This document shows, piece after piece, positions 8,388 through 16,449 of a DNA stretch of 64,000 nt. A program made the position numbers and the translations under genes. This DNA comes from Chloroflexota bacterium (lineage in GTDB: Bacteria > Chloroflexota > Anaerolineae > Anaerolineales > Villigracilaceae). The DNA is taken from contig JACRLB010000001.1 in assembly GCA_016235445.1 (NCBI GenBank), positions 88,054 to 152,053 of the forward strand. The letters are read 5' to 3'. The notes below the pieces were generated by a model. It worked only from the letters and a program-made list of their open reading frames with translations, was not told the DNA's origin and made no database searches. How positions within the stretch are numbered: position 1 is the stretch's first letter; every line of letters begins with the position of its first letter.

Positions 8388-10226
8388 ATGGCATATAAAC
8401 TTTCAAAATGGAGCCTGGCTGGGCTGTACCCGGGCTACGAAAGCGCGGAACTGCAAAGCGCGTTCGATATGATCGAAGAGCAGGTGACTTCGTTCGAGGG
8501 CTTGCGCAACAAACTGACGCCCGACATGCCCGCCGACCAATTTGTGGATGTGCTGGGCGCCAGCGAAGAGACTGCGCGTGTGGCGAACAAGTTGTATTCG
8601 TTTGCGGGGTTGTCGTTTACGGCGGATACTCAAGATCAAAAGGCGCAGTCTCTGCAAAACCGGGCTCTGCAATTTTTGGCGGAGGTGGAAAACCGCACGC
8701 TGTTCTTCAGCCTGTGGTGGAAGGACCTGGATGGGGAAAACGCGAAGCGCCTGATGGAGGCTTCGGGCGATTACCGGTATTATCTCGAGGCGATGCGTTT
8801 GTACAAGCCGCACACCCTGAGCGAGGCGGAAGAGAAAATCGTCAATATCAAAAATGTGACCGGCTCGAATGCGTTGATCAATTTGTACGACTCGATCACG
8901 AACCGCTATGCCTTCAAAATGAAGGTGAACGGAAAAGAGAAAGAGATGACTGCGGCGGAGTTGTTTTCATTCCGCTACAGCGCAGACCCGAAGGTTCGCG
9001 CGGAGAGTTACCAGGCGCAATTCAAAGTGTTAGCCAATGACGGCCCGATCCTTGGGCAGATGTACCAGACCCGCCTGCGCGACTGGCACAATGAGAATGT
9101 CAGTTTGCGTAAATTTGGCAGTCCGATTGCGGCGCGGAATTTGAGCAACGACATCCCTGACGAAGCGGTGGATGCCCTGCTGGGTGTGGCGCGCAAGAAT
9201 GTAAAAATCTTTCAGCGTTATTTCAAAATGAAAGCCAAATATGTTGGCATGAAGAAATTGCGCCGCTATGATATTTACGCGCCCGTGGCGCGCTCGAAGA
9301 AGACGTATTCATTCGATGAAGCCGTCCACATGGTTTTGGATGCGTTCAATGGGTTTGAGCCAAAAGTGGCGGAGCTGGCAAAGCGCGTCTTTGACGAGAG
9401 CCGCATCGACAGCGAAATCCGCAAGGGCAAAGCGGGCGGCGCGTTCTGCTGGTCTGTTCTGCCGGAGATGACGCCGTGGGTGCTGGTCAACTATCAGGGC
9501 ACGGGACGCGAAGTGGCGACCCTCGCGCACGAACTCGGCCATGCGATTCACTCGATGCTGGCGGCGCATCATGGGACGTTTACATTCCAATCGTCCCTGC
9601 CCTTGGCTGAGACCGCCTCCACTTTTGCGGAGATGGTCTTGATCGACAAACTACTCTCGGAGGAGAAGGATGAATCGGTGCGGCGCGATATTCTCTTCAA
9701 ACAAATGGATGATGCGTATGCGACCATCATGCGCCAGTCGTATTTTGCGCTGTTCGAGAAACAGGCGCATGAAATGGTGCAGAAGAACGCTTCTGCCGAC
9801 GATCTCTCTGCGGCGTATCTCGAAAACCTGAAAGAGCAGTTCGGCGATTCGCTCGAGTTGAGCGATGAGTTCAAATGGGAGTGGGTGGGCATTCCACATA
9901 TCTATCACACACCATTTTATGTGTATGCCTATGCCTTCGGTCAATTGCTGGTGCTGGCTTTGTATCAGCAGTTCAAGGCGGAGGGTGAATCGTTCAAGCC
10001 GAAGTATCTCAAAATCCTTTCGGCGGGCGGTTCCGAAGCGCCGGAGAAGATTTTGAGCGAAGCGGGCATCAATATCCGCGACGCGAAGTTCTGGCAGGGC
10101 GGTTTCGATGTGCTGGAGAAACTGGTGGATGAGTTGGAGAAACTGCCGGTGGAAACGCCGAAGAAGGCTGTGAAGAAAAAAGCCATAGTGCGTAGTACGA
10201 GCAAGACGGGGAAGAAGAAAAAGTGA
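8388..10226 (+). CDS. pepF: M3-family oligoendopeptidase F
   Basis: 612 residues. A cytoplasmic zinc metallopeptidase degrading short peptides. The HExxH zinc motif is H381-E-L-G-H385 (LAHELGHAIHS), followed by the expected downstream glutamate region (PLAETASTFAEM). Family length is about 600. The last 25 residues form an unusually lysine-rich tail (KKAVKKKAIVRS...KKKK) that the catalytic fold does not need. Start supported by CAGGAGAACATC. It follows the YchF-family gene by 36 bases and ends at a strong terminator. Confidence 0.95.
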   Translation: MAYKLSKWSLAGLYPGYESAELQSAFDMIEEQVTSFEGLRNKLTPDMPADQFVDVLGASEETARVANKLYSFAGLSFTADTQDQKAQSLQNRALQFLAEVENRTLFFSLWWKDLDGENAKRLMEASGDYRYYLEAMRLYKPHTLSEAEEKIVNIKNVTGSNALINLYDSITNRYAFKMKVNGKEKEMTAAELFSFRYSADPKVRAESYQAQFKVLANDGPILGQMYQTRLRDWHNENVSLRKFGSPIAARNLSNDIPDEAVDALLGVARKNVKIFQRYFKMKAKYVGMKKLRRYDIYAPVARSKKTYSFDEAVHMVLDAFNGFEPKVAELAKRVFDESRIDSEIRKGKAGGAFCWSVLPEMTPWVLVNYQGTGREVATLAHELGHAIHSMLAAHHGTFTFQSSLPLAETASTFAEMVLIDKLLSEEKDESVRRDILFKQMDDAYATIMRQSYFALFEKQAHEMVQKNASADDLSAAYLENLKEQFGDSLELSDEFKWEWVGIPHIYHTPFYVYAYAFGQLLVLALYQQFKAEGESFKPKYLKILSAGGSEAPEKILSEAGINIRDAKFWQGGFDVLEKLVDELEKLPVETPKKAVKKKAIVRSTSKTGKKKK

Positions 10227-10232
10227 CGAGTA

Positions 10233-10269
10233 AAAAGATGACCCGGTGATAGCCTGGGTCATCTTTTTT
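10233..10269 (+). terminator. Rho-independent terminator after pepF
   Basis: A 12-base stem (AAAAGATGACCC paired with GGGTCATCTTTT) closes a loop of about 11 bases and runs into a T tract, 7 bases after the pepF stop codon. Confidence 0.9.
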
Positions 10270-10323
10270 AAAGATTTCGGCAGAGGGTCCGCAGAGGTTG
10301 TAGAGAAAGTTTTTCGACAAAAT

Positions 10324-10497
10324 CTATTAATACAACGCAAGGTTGATCGTTGCGCTGGCGTACCGTCCACGAATGAAACCACGAATACTCGAATGGGCAC
10401 GCTCGTATTCGTGAATTCGTGACCCTATTCGTGGATGGTTCTCACATGCAGAACTGAACTGCCTATTTTGCGAGTGAACTTTGCGTTGTAATACTAG
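10324..10497. repeat. Outer inverted-repeat element in the pepF downstream spacer
   Basis: The 21-base arms at 10324-10344 and 10477-10497 are inverted copies matching at 18 of 21 positions (core ACAACGCAA / TTGCGTTGT). Inside is a second nested palindrome built from CCACGAAT / ATTCGTGG (about 10370-10438). The stretch has no credible gene; it looks like a MITE-like insertion. Confidence 0.6.
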
Positions 10498-10597
10498 GGT
10501 GTGATCTAAAGTTTCGGAAATGCGGCGCAAGTCTCCGACTTGCGAGGTAAATCAGAGATTTGTCCCACGCGGAGTGCCGAAAAAATATTCCACACCC
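10497..10597. repeat. 101-bp inverted-repeat insertion with 9-bp direct flanks
   Basis: It begins GGGTGTG and ends CACACCC, with looser complementarity continuing inward (TTTCGG / CCGAAA). It is flanked exactly by GTAATACTA at 10488-10496 and 10598-10606, as expected for a 9-bp target duplication. An internal hairpin CGCAAGTC TCC GACTTGCG is also present. No coding capacity. Confidence 0.65.
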
Positions 10598-10613
10598 GTA
10601 ATACTATTAATGC

Positions 10614-10643
10614 TTGACAAATCCTTTTTTTTTTTGCTATAAT
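10614..10643 (+). promoter_or_regulatory. Sigma-70-type promoter of the secreted-protein block
   Basis: TTGACA at 10614-10619 and TATAAT at 10638-10643 with an 18-base spacer that includes a run of T. Both hexamers are perfect consensus. It lies about 75 bases upstream of the start at 10717, and just beyond the insertion ending at 10606, so the insertion may have separated it from older upstream control. Confidence 0.85.
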
Positions 10644-10716
10644 ATGTTTAGACAATTCAACAGCGGGTATATAAGGATACCATTGCCCACAACTTTAATC
10701 TATTCAAGGAGGATTC

Positions 10717-11349
10717 ATGAACACACAAAAAAAATCACTACTCATCTCATTGCTTTTGGGGGTTGCATTGCTATTCGGAATCACGCAAAGTATTTCTGCA
10801 AATGCCAGCCAGCCTTACCAAACTCCGCCATCTCCCACACCTGAAGTTTTGGAAAATGGGTGGTATCGGTTCACAGATGAAGAGGCAGGGTATTCTTTTG
10901 ATTACCCGCCAGAATTTGTATTAATTCAAACTAGCAAGAATAAGGGAAATACATACAAAATAGTCTATATCCAGTTCGTATCCCCAGAGGTGTTACAACA
11001 TGGATATCAGGGAATGACTATATTTGTGGAGCCTAATCCAGAGAGTTTGCCTGTTGAAAATTTCATCCCAAAATACTACACAAAGATAACACATAAAATA
11101 TTAACAACCAATTCGTTCTCTCCAACAGCAGAAGATTATCTAATGATCGATGGGAAACAAGCTATAAAAACCACTCTAATTACATCGGGAGCACCTTCAA
11201 CATTTCTATACAACATTATTTTTGTTAATAATGATAAGGCGTTTGTAGTTGGGCCATCCTTTGCAATTATGGATGATCCAGAAGACATTTCGCCACAAAC
11301 AGAGGAACTTTTTTTAGAAATATTAAGCACATTTAGTTTCAGCCAATAA
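10717..11349 (+). CDS. Secreted protein with N-terminal signal peptide, unknown
   Basis: 210 residues starting with a classic signal peptide (KKSLLISLLLGVALLFGI, predicted cleavage after ANA around residue 29), then a proline-rich segment (PPSPTPEV) and a globular domain with aromatic-rich strands (GWYRFTDEEAGYSFDYPPEF). It resembles PsbP/DUF-type exported domains in which a short YSFDYP segment recurs, but I cannot assign it. Preceded by a strong AAGGAGG. Base composition is clearly AT-richer than neighbouring genes, as is the next gene, suggesting a shared, possibly acquired, block. Confidence 0.8.
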   Translation: MNTQKKSLLISLLLGVALLFGITQSISANASQPYQTPPSPTPEVLENGWYRFTDEEAGYSFDYPPEFVLIQTSKNKGNTYKIVYIQFVSPEVLQHGYQGMTIFVEPNPESLPVENFIPKYYTKITHKILTTNSFSPTAEDYLMIDGKQAIKTTLITSGAPSTFLYNIIFVNNDKAFVVGPSFAIMDDPEDISPQTEELFLEILSTFSFSQ

Positions 11350-11425
11350 TTTCACAACGGCAAAGAACTTTTTTAATGTGCAGTATTTTCGCAGGGGCAA
11401 TTCACTTAAAACATGGAGGAAAACT

Positions 11426-14400
11426 ATGAAGGCAATAAATATCCGTATCATTATTTTCATAATACTGGCTATTTCTTTTGCAACTCAAAGCAGCACAAGT
11501 ACCTACGCACTACTAGAGCCTCTTGAGGCTGATGTTTTCAGTCATCCACTTGGATACCAAGATGGAGTAAATTATACAATTAGACGCAACTGGATAGATG
11601 GCATTTTGATCGAAGACACCGATTATGGGGTTAAAAATCCCGATTTACTAGGAACCAAAATCTGTTGGGGAGACAACGTCCCTTGGAGCACTTTATATCA
11701 TGCAGGGGAAGACCTGTATCATCCAGACAGCAGTCAGTCTGCAGCGGGTAAAGTAGTTACTGCAATTGCAAACGGAAGAGTAGTTGATGTTAATGATACG
11801 CTAAATTACCCCGCCGCTGCTATTGTTATCGAGCACACTTTACCGTCACAACAAAAAGTCTACTCTGTTTACATGCATTTACTGGATGTAAATGTCCAGA
11901 GATGGGATATAGTAAGTGTTGGCACTCCACTAGGCATTGTACGGCGAAATCCCTATGAAGGAAATTACTTAGAGTTTCATCAGCAAACGTACGACAGCGA
12001 TGATTCTCACATCCATTTTGAGATTCGTTATTTTCCAGATGCACGTGAAATATATTCTGGGGAACTTGCTGGCTGTAATAAAGGTGACATGGCTGGCCGA
12101 GCCTATACCCCTCCTGATATCCACCCTGACAATTTCCCTGCCCCTGGGCAAGGCTACACCGACCCAACAGACTTTATCAACAGCCATTCCGGGTCTCCAG
12201 CAACCCCAACGGTAACACCCACTGCCAGCGCTCCATCAACCTGCGCCCATTGGGATCTTGCCAGTGAATTCCGCCCTTCGCCTGATCATGAAAACCCCAA
12301 CCGTGATTCGTGTGGAAACCTGGTCTGGGAGTTTCGGACAAGTTCAAGTTTAGTGCGTGACCCGCTGACTTACTCTTTGGCAGTAAAAGATAACTTTACA
12401 GCAAGTTTTCAAAATAATCCCGGCCTAAATGTATGGAGCGGCAACCCAAGTTTCTCGTGGCCATTTATTGGCTATAATGCAAATAAAGCAGATCACTTGT
12501 GGCCTCTCCATTCCATTCAAGTACATCCAAGCAACAGTCAACTTGCGATCATTGTCTGGAAGAGCCCGATCAATGGCTACGTGTCTGTTACAGGCGAAGT
12601 CATTGATACCCATGTAGAATCTGGATGTGGCAACGGCATTGAATGGTATATAGACAAGGAATCCACCAACCTGGCTTACGGTGGTTTCGAAAACGGCGGC
12701 AGGCAGTTGCTTGTCGGCGGCACAAATGGAACCAATTTGAATGCAGTTCCGGTCAATATTGATGAGAGGCTTTATCTCCTTATTGACCCAAAAGGGGTTG
12801 ATTATTGCGATACTACTCAGGTAAATCTTTTCATTGATGCGACAAGCGCACCCGCTACGCCAACGCCTCTTAATGGGCCAACGTCCACCGCTCTGCCTCC
12901 CAATTTCACGCCTCCGCCAACAACACCGGCGATTCCAACTGCAACTCCGCCTCCGCCACAGCCGACCACCGGCTCTGGTCGTCGTTGTACGTTGATAAAT
13001 CTATTGGGATTGCTTGCCGATCAGACGACAAACGCAAATCATGTGGCATCTCTTAACATATTGCCATTCATTCAACAAGCAGCATTTGACATCCAGTTAT
13101 TCTATCGGGTAGAAGATGAAATCCTGAGTCAAACCCCGCAAGGCCAACACTATATTGACCTGTATTATGGGCATGGTGCGGAACTCACAGAATTATTGAC
13201 AAACAATGTGGAGTTGAGGGATGAAGCAGTTGCTACCCTCCAACTTTGGGAACCCAACCTGCAGGCACTGGTAGATGGGGAAGGCGGCAGTGCCCCCATC
13301 ACCAGCGGGCAGGTGCAGGCCGTACAAACTTTCCTGGATCACCTGTATTCAATGGGAAGCCCCGAATTGCGCCAGACTATTGACGATGAGCGGATCGTAA
13401 AACCGCTCGAACAGACTATCGGCCTGCCCATGAATCAGGCGTCGGTATATCTTGTTGATCATCAGGGACCGCCCACCGCCACTCCAACCGAGACATCCAC
13501 GCCGACATTAACGCCCACGAATACAGCTACACTCACGCCTACGGACATCCCAGCCAATTTCGTTTTTGCCAATGGCTTCGAGAGCGGGAACTTCTCTGCC
13601 TGGGACTGGACAACCACAGATGGAGGCGACCTTTCAGTCTCGGCACAATCTGCGGCAGTTGGAAGCTATGGCATGTCTGCCTTCTTCGATGATGGCAATG
13701 ATCTGGTTGTATATGACAATACTCCCAACAATGAAAAGCATTACAGCGCGCGTTTCTATTTTGACCCGAACTCGATGCAAATGATCTCGGAGGAGGGGTT
13801 TTATCTGCTTGGCTTAACCTCCGATGCAGTCGGCTGGTCAGCCTGTATCTACTTCGAACAACAAGGGGAGTATTACAGCCTGGGTCTATGCGGGAAAAAT
13901 GATGCGGGCACATGGCTTAAGAGCGATGCGACCCTGATTACCGATGACTGGCAGGCTGTGGAAATAGAATGGCAGGCCGCCAGCGCTCCCGCCGCGAACG
14001 ATGGAACTATCAAGTTATGGATTGGCGATCAGCTCGTTCGCAGTATCGAAAACATCGATAGCGATAACCAATCCATCACTTCGACTATGTGGGGACCCAA
14101 CGCTGACACCTTTGCCGCCAGCGGCACGATGTATTTTGACGCCTTCGCTTCGTACAAGGGCGACCATATTGGGCTTGACCCCAACGGGCCTGCGGTTTCC
14201 CCCGCGCCTGCCCGCCCCGACCTGATGTTTGCAGATACCTTTGAAAGCGGCGATCTCTCTCATTGGAATTTGAACCTCTCCACGCTGGATGGAGGCGATT
14301 TATCCGCTTCGGCGCTCGCAGCGCACCAAAGCAATTTCGGCCTGCAGGCTCTGATCGACGATCTGGTCAAAATCAAATTACTGGAGACTTCGCCGGTGGA

Positions 14401-14854
14401 TGAGACCGAATACCATGCCAGGTTCTACTTCCATCCCAATTCGATCAGCATGAGTTCCGGCAGTTCACATTTCATTTTCGAGGGCGCGAAGACTTCCTCC
14501 AGCAACGATGTCTTTGGCCTGGAACTGTTTTACGAAAGCGGCGCATATAAATTGCGCCCGCGCCTGTTGAAAGACTCGTATTCAAATGCCTATGGCAGTA
14601 AATACACCCTCAGCAACAACTGGCATGTGGTGGAAATCGAGTGGCATGTCTCAACCGCGCCCGGCGCAAATAATGGTTTCCTCTCGTTGTGGATCGATGA
14701 TGTGCTGATGGGAACGATCTCCAATGTGGATAATGATACACACCGATTGGATCAGGTAATGTTGGGCGTTACCGAAGGAGTGGACTCAACCACCTCCGGC
14801 TCGATGCTTTTCGACCAGTTCGAATCGCGCCGCAATACTCATATCGGACCCTAG
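11426..14854 (+). CDS. Large secreted M23-type peptidase with C-terminal lectin-like repeats
   Basis: 1142 residues from the ATG preceded by GGAGG; an earlier in-frame ATG at 11378 has no ribosome site and would bury the signal peptide. Order: signal peptide (1-27); M23/LytM-like domain with H92-x-x-x-D96 and the H195-x-H197 pair that ligate zinc; a Thr/Pro linker; a beta-rich domain (about 215-470); another TPTP linker; a helical region; a third Thr/Pro linker; and two homologous LamG/concanavalin-type domains near the C terminus, each beginning F-ESG-(N/D)-(F/L)S-W. Predicted to cut peptidoglycan or other peptides outside the cell while binding glycans (inference). Confidence 0.85.
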   Translation: MKAINIRIIIFIILAISFATQSSTSTYALLEPLEADVFSHPLGYQDGVNYTIRRNWIDGILIEDTDYGVKNPDLLGTKICWGDNVPWSTLYHAGEDLYHPDSSQSAAGKVVTAIANGRVVDVNDTLNYPAAAIVIEHTLPSQQKVYSVYMHLLDVNVQRWDIVSVGTPLGIVRRNPYEGNYLEFHQQTYDSDDSHIHFEIRYFPDAREIYSGELAGCNKGDMAGRAYTPPDIHPDNFPAPGQGYTDPTDFINSHSGSPATPTVTPTASAPSTCAHWDLASEFRPSPDHENPNRDSCGNLVWEFRTSSSLVRDPLTYSLAVKDNFTASFQNNPGLNVWSGNPSFSWPFIGYNANKADHLWPLHSIQVHPSNSQLAIIVWKSPINGYVSVTGEVIDTHVESGCGNGIEWYIDKESTNLAYGGFENGGRQLLVGGTNGTNLNAVPVNIDERLYLLIDPKGVDYCDTTQVNLFIDATSAPATPTPLNGPTSTALPPNFTPPPTTPAIPTATPPPPQPTTGSGRRCTLINLLGLLADQTTNANHVASLNILPFIQQAAFDIQLFYRVEDEILSQTPQGQHYIDLYYGHGAELTELLTNNVELRDEAVATLQLWEPNLQALVDGEGGSAPITSGQVQAVQTFLDHLYSMGSPELRQTIDDERIVKPLEQTIGLPMNQASVYLVDHQGPPTATPTETSTPTLTPTNTATLTPTDIPANFVFANGFESGNFSAWDWTTTDGGDLSVSAQSAAVGSYGMSAFFDDGNDLVVYDNTPNNEKHYSARFYFDPNSMQMISEEGFYLLGLTSDAVGWSACIYFEQQGEYYSLGLCGKNDAGTWLKSDATLITDDWQAVEIEWQAASAPAANDGTIKLWIGDQLVRSIENIDSDNQSITSTMWGPNADTFAASGTMYFDAFASYKGDHIGLDPNGPAVSPAPARPDLMFADTFESGDLSHWNLNLSTLDGGDLSASALAAHQSNFGLQALIDDLVKIKLLETSPVDETEYHARFYFHPNSISMSSGSSHFIFEGAKTSSSNDVFGLELFYESGAYKLRPRLLKDSYSNAYGSKYTLSNNWHVVEIEWHVSTAPGANNGFLSLWIDDVLMGTISNVDNDTHRLDQVMLGVTEGVDSTTSGSMLFDQFESRRNTHIGP

Positions 14855-14890
14855 CACTGATAGTACTTCCCCGCCTGCCCCGTAATTGAC

Positions 14891-14923
14891 AAAAAATCCT
14901 CCGAGTTGTCTCGGAGGATTTTT
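14891..14923. terminator. Bidirectional terminator between convergent genes
   Basis: AAAAATCCTCCGAG and CTCGGAGGATTTTT form a 14-base stem with a short TTGT loop, A tract on one side and T tract on the other. It serves the M23 gene (+) and the NBR1-type lipoprotein gene (-), whose stop codon lies 2 bases away. Confidence 0.93.
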
Positions 14924-14924
14924 A

Positions 14925-15563
14925 TCAGTTCACGATAATTGTCAGATTCATGGGGCAGAGCCTGGTTTTTCCAATGAATATGCGCCAGGACGTGGAGTAG
15001 GTTCCCGAAGCTGACGGGGCCTGCATTTTCACTACAAATTCGATGGTTCCGCCGGAAGGCACGGAGGCCGCGAGATCATAGATGGCGGTCTGGTGGAATT
15101 TATCGCCCTTGTAATAGCGATAGTCCGAATTGCTTGCATCCCAGCCTTTGGTGCCGATATTTGCCACCTGCCAGCGCGCTTCGAAAGTAGCCATCCTTAA
15201 GACAGGAGTGTTATCTTGCGGGGTTTGCGAAAGAATCTGGCAATCGTATTCCACCCCGGAATTGCTGGTTGGGGCCAGCGTGGGCGGCTGGGTGCTGGTT
15301 GGCAGGATAAAAATGAAGGTGGGTGTGGCCGTGCCGGTGGATGTAAATGTGGGGCGGGGGGTGAGCGTGGGTGTGAATGTGGGGGGCATCATCAACGCGG
15401 TGTGTGTGGCCGCCGCGTTTGCCGTTTGCACAATCGCCGTATTGAGTGAATTCGGGTCGAAAGTGGGCAGGGGCGTGGATGCAGGCGCAAGGGTCGGCAC
15501 ACAAGCCAGCATGATGAGTGTGGCCGCCAAAAACGAGAAAATTCTGTGGTTGCGCCGAATCAT
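14925..15563 (-). CDS. Lipoprotein with C-terminal NBR1-type Ig-like domain
   Basis: 212 residues. A lipobox (LIMLAC) ends the signal peptide near residue 21, giving a lipid-anchored protein. A long Thr/Pro-rich linker (PTFTPTLTPRPTFTS...) follows, then a domain of about 100 residues with the NBR1/next-to-BRCA1 Ig-like pattern: W-V-N-I-G-T-K-G-W, YRYYKGDKF, SGGTIEFVVKMQAPSASG and a final CPMNLTIIV. In bacteria these domains occur on cell-surface adhesins or carbohydrate-active proteins. A close paralogue lies 17 bases upstream. Confidence 0.85.
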   Translation of the reverse strand: MIRRNHRIFSFLAATLIMLACVPTLAPASTPLPTFDPNSLNTAIVQTANAAATHTALMMPPTFTPTLTPRPTFTSTGTATPTFIFILPTSTQPPTLAPTSNSGVEYDCQILSQTPQDNTPVLRMATFEARWQVANIGTKGWDASNSDYRYYKGDKFHQTAIYDLAASVPSGGTIEFVVKMQAPSASGTYSTSWRIFIGKTRLCPMNLTIIVN

Positions 15564-15579
15564 GGTTGTCCCTGAATTC

Positions 15580-16194
15580 TTATTTCACATTAATGGCCGT
15601 GTATGGAAAGCACATCGGGCCGTCCACCGCCCAGGTCATCACGTAAAAACCTTTTTTATCCGGGGCAACTGCATCTAGGTTCATGACGTAGGTGTCGTTC
15701 GGTTTCATCTGGACCGGGATTTCGAAGCGGGTGGTGGTCGCCATTTTCGAGCCGCTGTAATATTTAACATCGACCCCGGCGGGCCATGTTTTTGTGCCGA
15801 TATTGACAATGGTCCACTTGATATCGAATTTGGCGCCTTTGTTGAACTCGGTATTGTCAAAGGGTTTTCGGCTGATCGCGTTACAGGCATACTCTGCCTG
15901 CTGGGAGGGGCGGCGCGTGGATGTGGGGTTGATCGGCGGAAGAGTGATGATTGGAATGACCGGCGTGAAGGTGAAGGTTGGGAAGGCCGCGGGCGTTTCG
16001 GTTGGCGTCTGCGTTGCTTCCTCCACCGTGGTTGGCGTGGAGGATGGGGTTTGCGCGATCACGGTTTGTTCCGCTTCGCGGGTCTGCGCTACGGCTGTAT
16101 TGACCATCGATTCCAGTTCCTGCGGGTTTTGGGCCGGCAAACAGGCAGTCACCAAAAATACAAGGGCAGTCAGAATAATCATTGTTTTACGCAT
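15580..16194 (-). CDS. Paralogous NBR1-Ig lipoprotein
   Basis: 204 residues, same plan as the next gene: signal peptide ending in a lipobox (FLVTAC), Thr/Pro linker, and a C-terminal NBR1-type domain (KWTIVNIGTKTWPAGVDVKYYSG ... PDKKGFYVMTWAVDGP). An upstream AAAGGAG supports the start. Tandem duplication of one ancestral gene is the simplest origin. The pair follows the kamA terminator and is presumably transcribed from its own promoter. Confidence 0.85.
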   Translation of the reverse strand: MRKTMIILTALVFLVTACLPAQNPQELESMVNTAVAQTREAEQTVIAQTPSSTPTTVEEATQTPTETPAAFPTFTFTPVIPIITLPPINPTSTRRPSQQAEYACNAISRKPFDNTEFNKGAKFDIKWTIVNIGTKTWPAGVDVKYYSGSKMATTTRFEIPVQMKPNDTYVMNLDAVAPDKKGFYVMTWAVDGPMCFPYTAINVK

Positions 16195-16210
16195 CGTGTT
16201 CTCCTTTATG

Positions 16211-16279
16211 AAAAAGACCCGGCAGGCTGTTCAGGCAGATTCCAGATGGGAAGCCTCCCTGGAACCTGCCGCGTCTTTT
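16211..16279 (-). terminator. Long stem-loop upstream of the lipoprotein pair
   Basis: Read on the minus strand, AAAGAC..GGCAGG pairs with CCTGCC..GTCTTT across a loop that itself contains TTCCAG / CTGGAA, and the stem ends in a T tract just before AAAGGAG. It could terminate read-through from kamA or act as an attenuating leader for the lipoprotein genes; the sequence does not distinguish these. Confidence 0.6.
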
Positions 16280-16293
16280 AATGTATTAGTTAG

Positions 16294-16436
16294 AACTTAC
16301 GCAGTAGGGGCAATATCATACCCTTGTGGTATCCATCCGCATTTTTAGGAAACTTTTGGCACAGGGCGACCCTTTCTTATAAGACTGGCGTACGGGTATG
16401 CTTTGTCGGGTCGCCCCTACGGAATATCGCGTAAGA
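16294..16436. repeat. Inverted-repeat element with ACTTACGC-type ends
   Basis: Starts AACTTACGC and ends CGCGTAAG, and contains GTAGGGGC (16304) matched by GCCCCTAC (16413). The ends resemble those of the 121-bp MITE (GGACTTACGC), but the interior differs, so it may be a sister family mobilised by the same transposase. Occupies most of the spacer between kamA and the lipoprotein genes; nothing else is seen there. Confidence 0.55.
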
Positions 16437-16449
16437 TGAATGTATTTGT

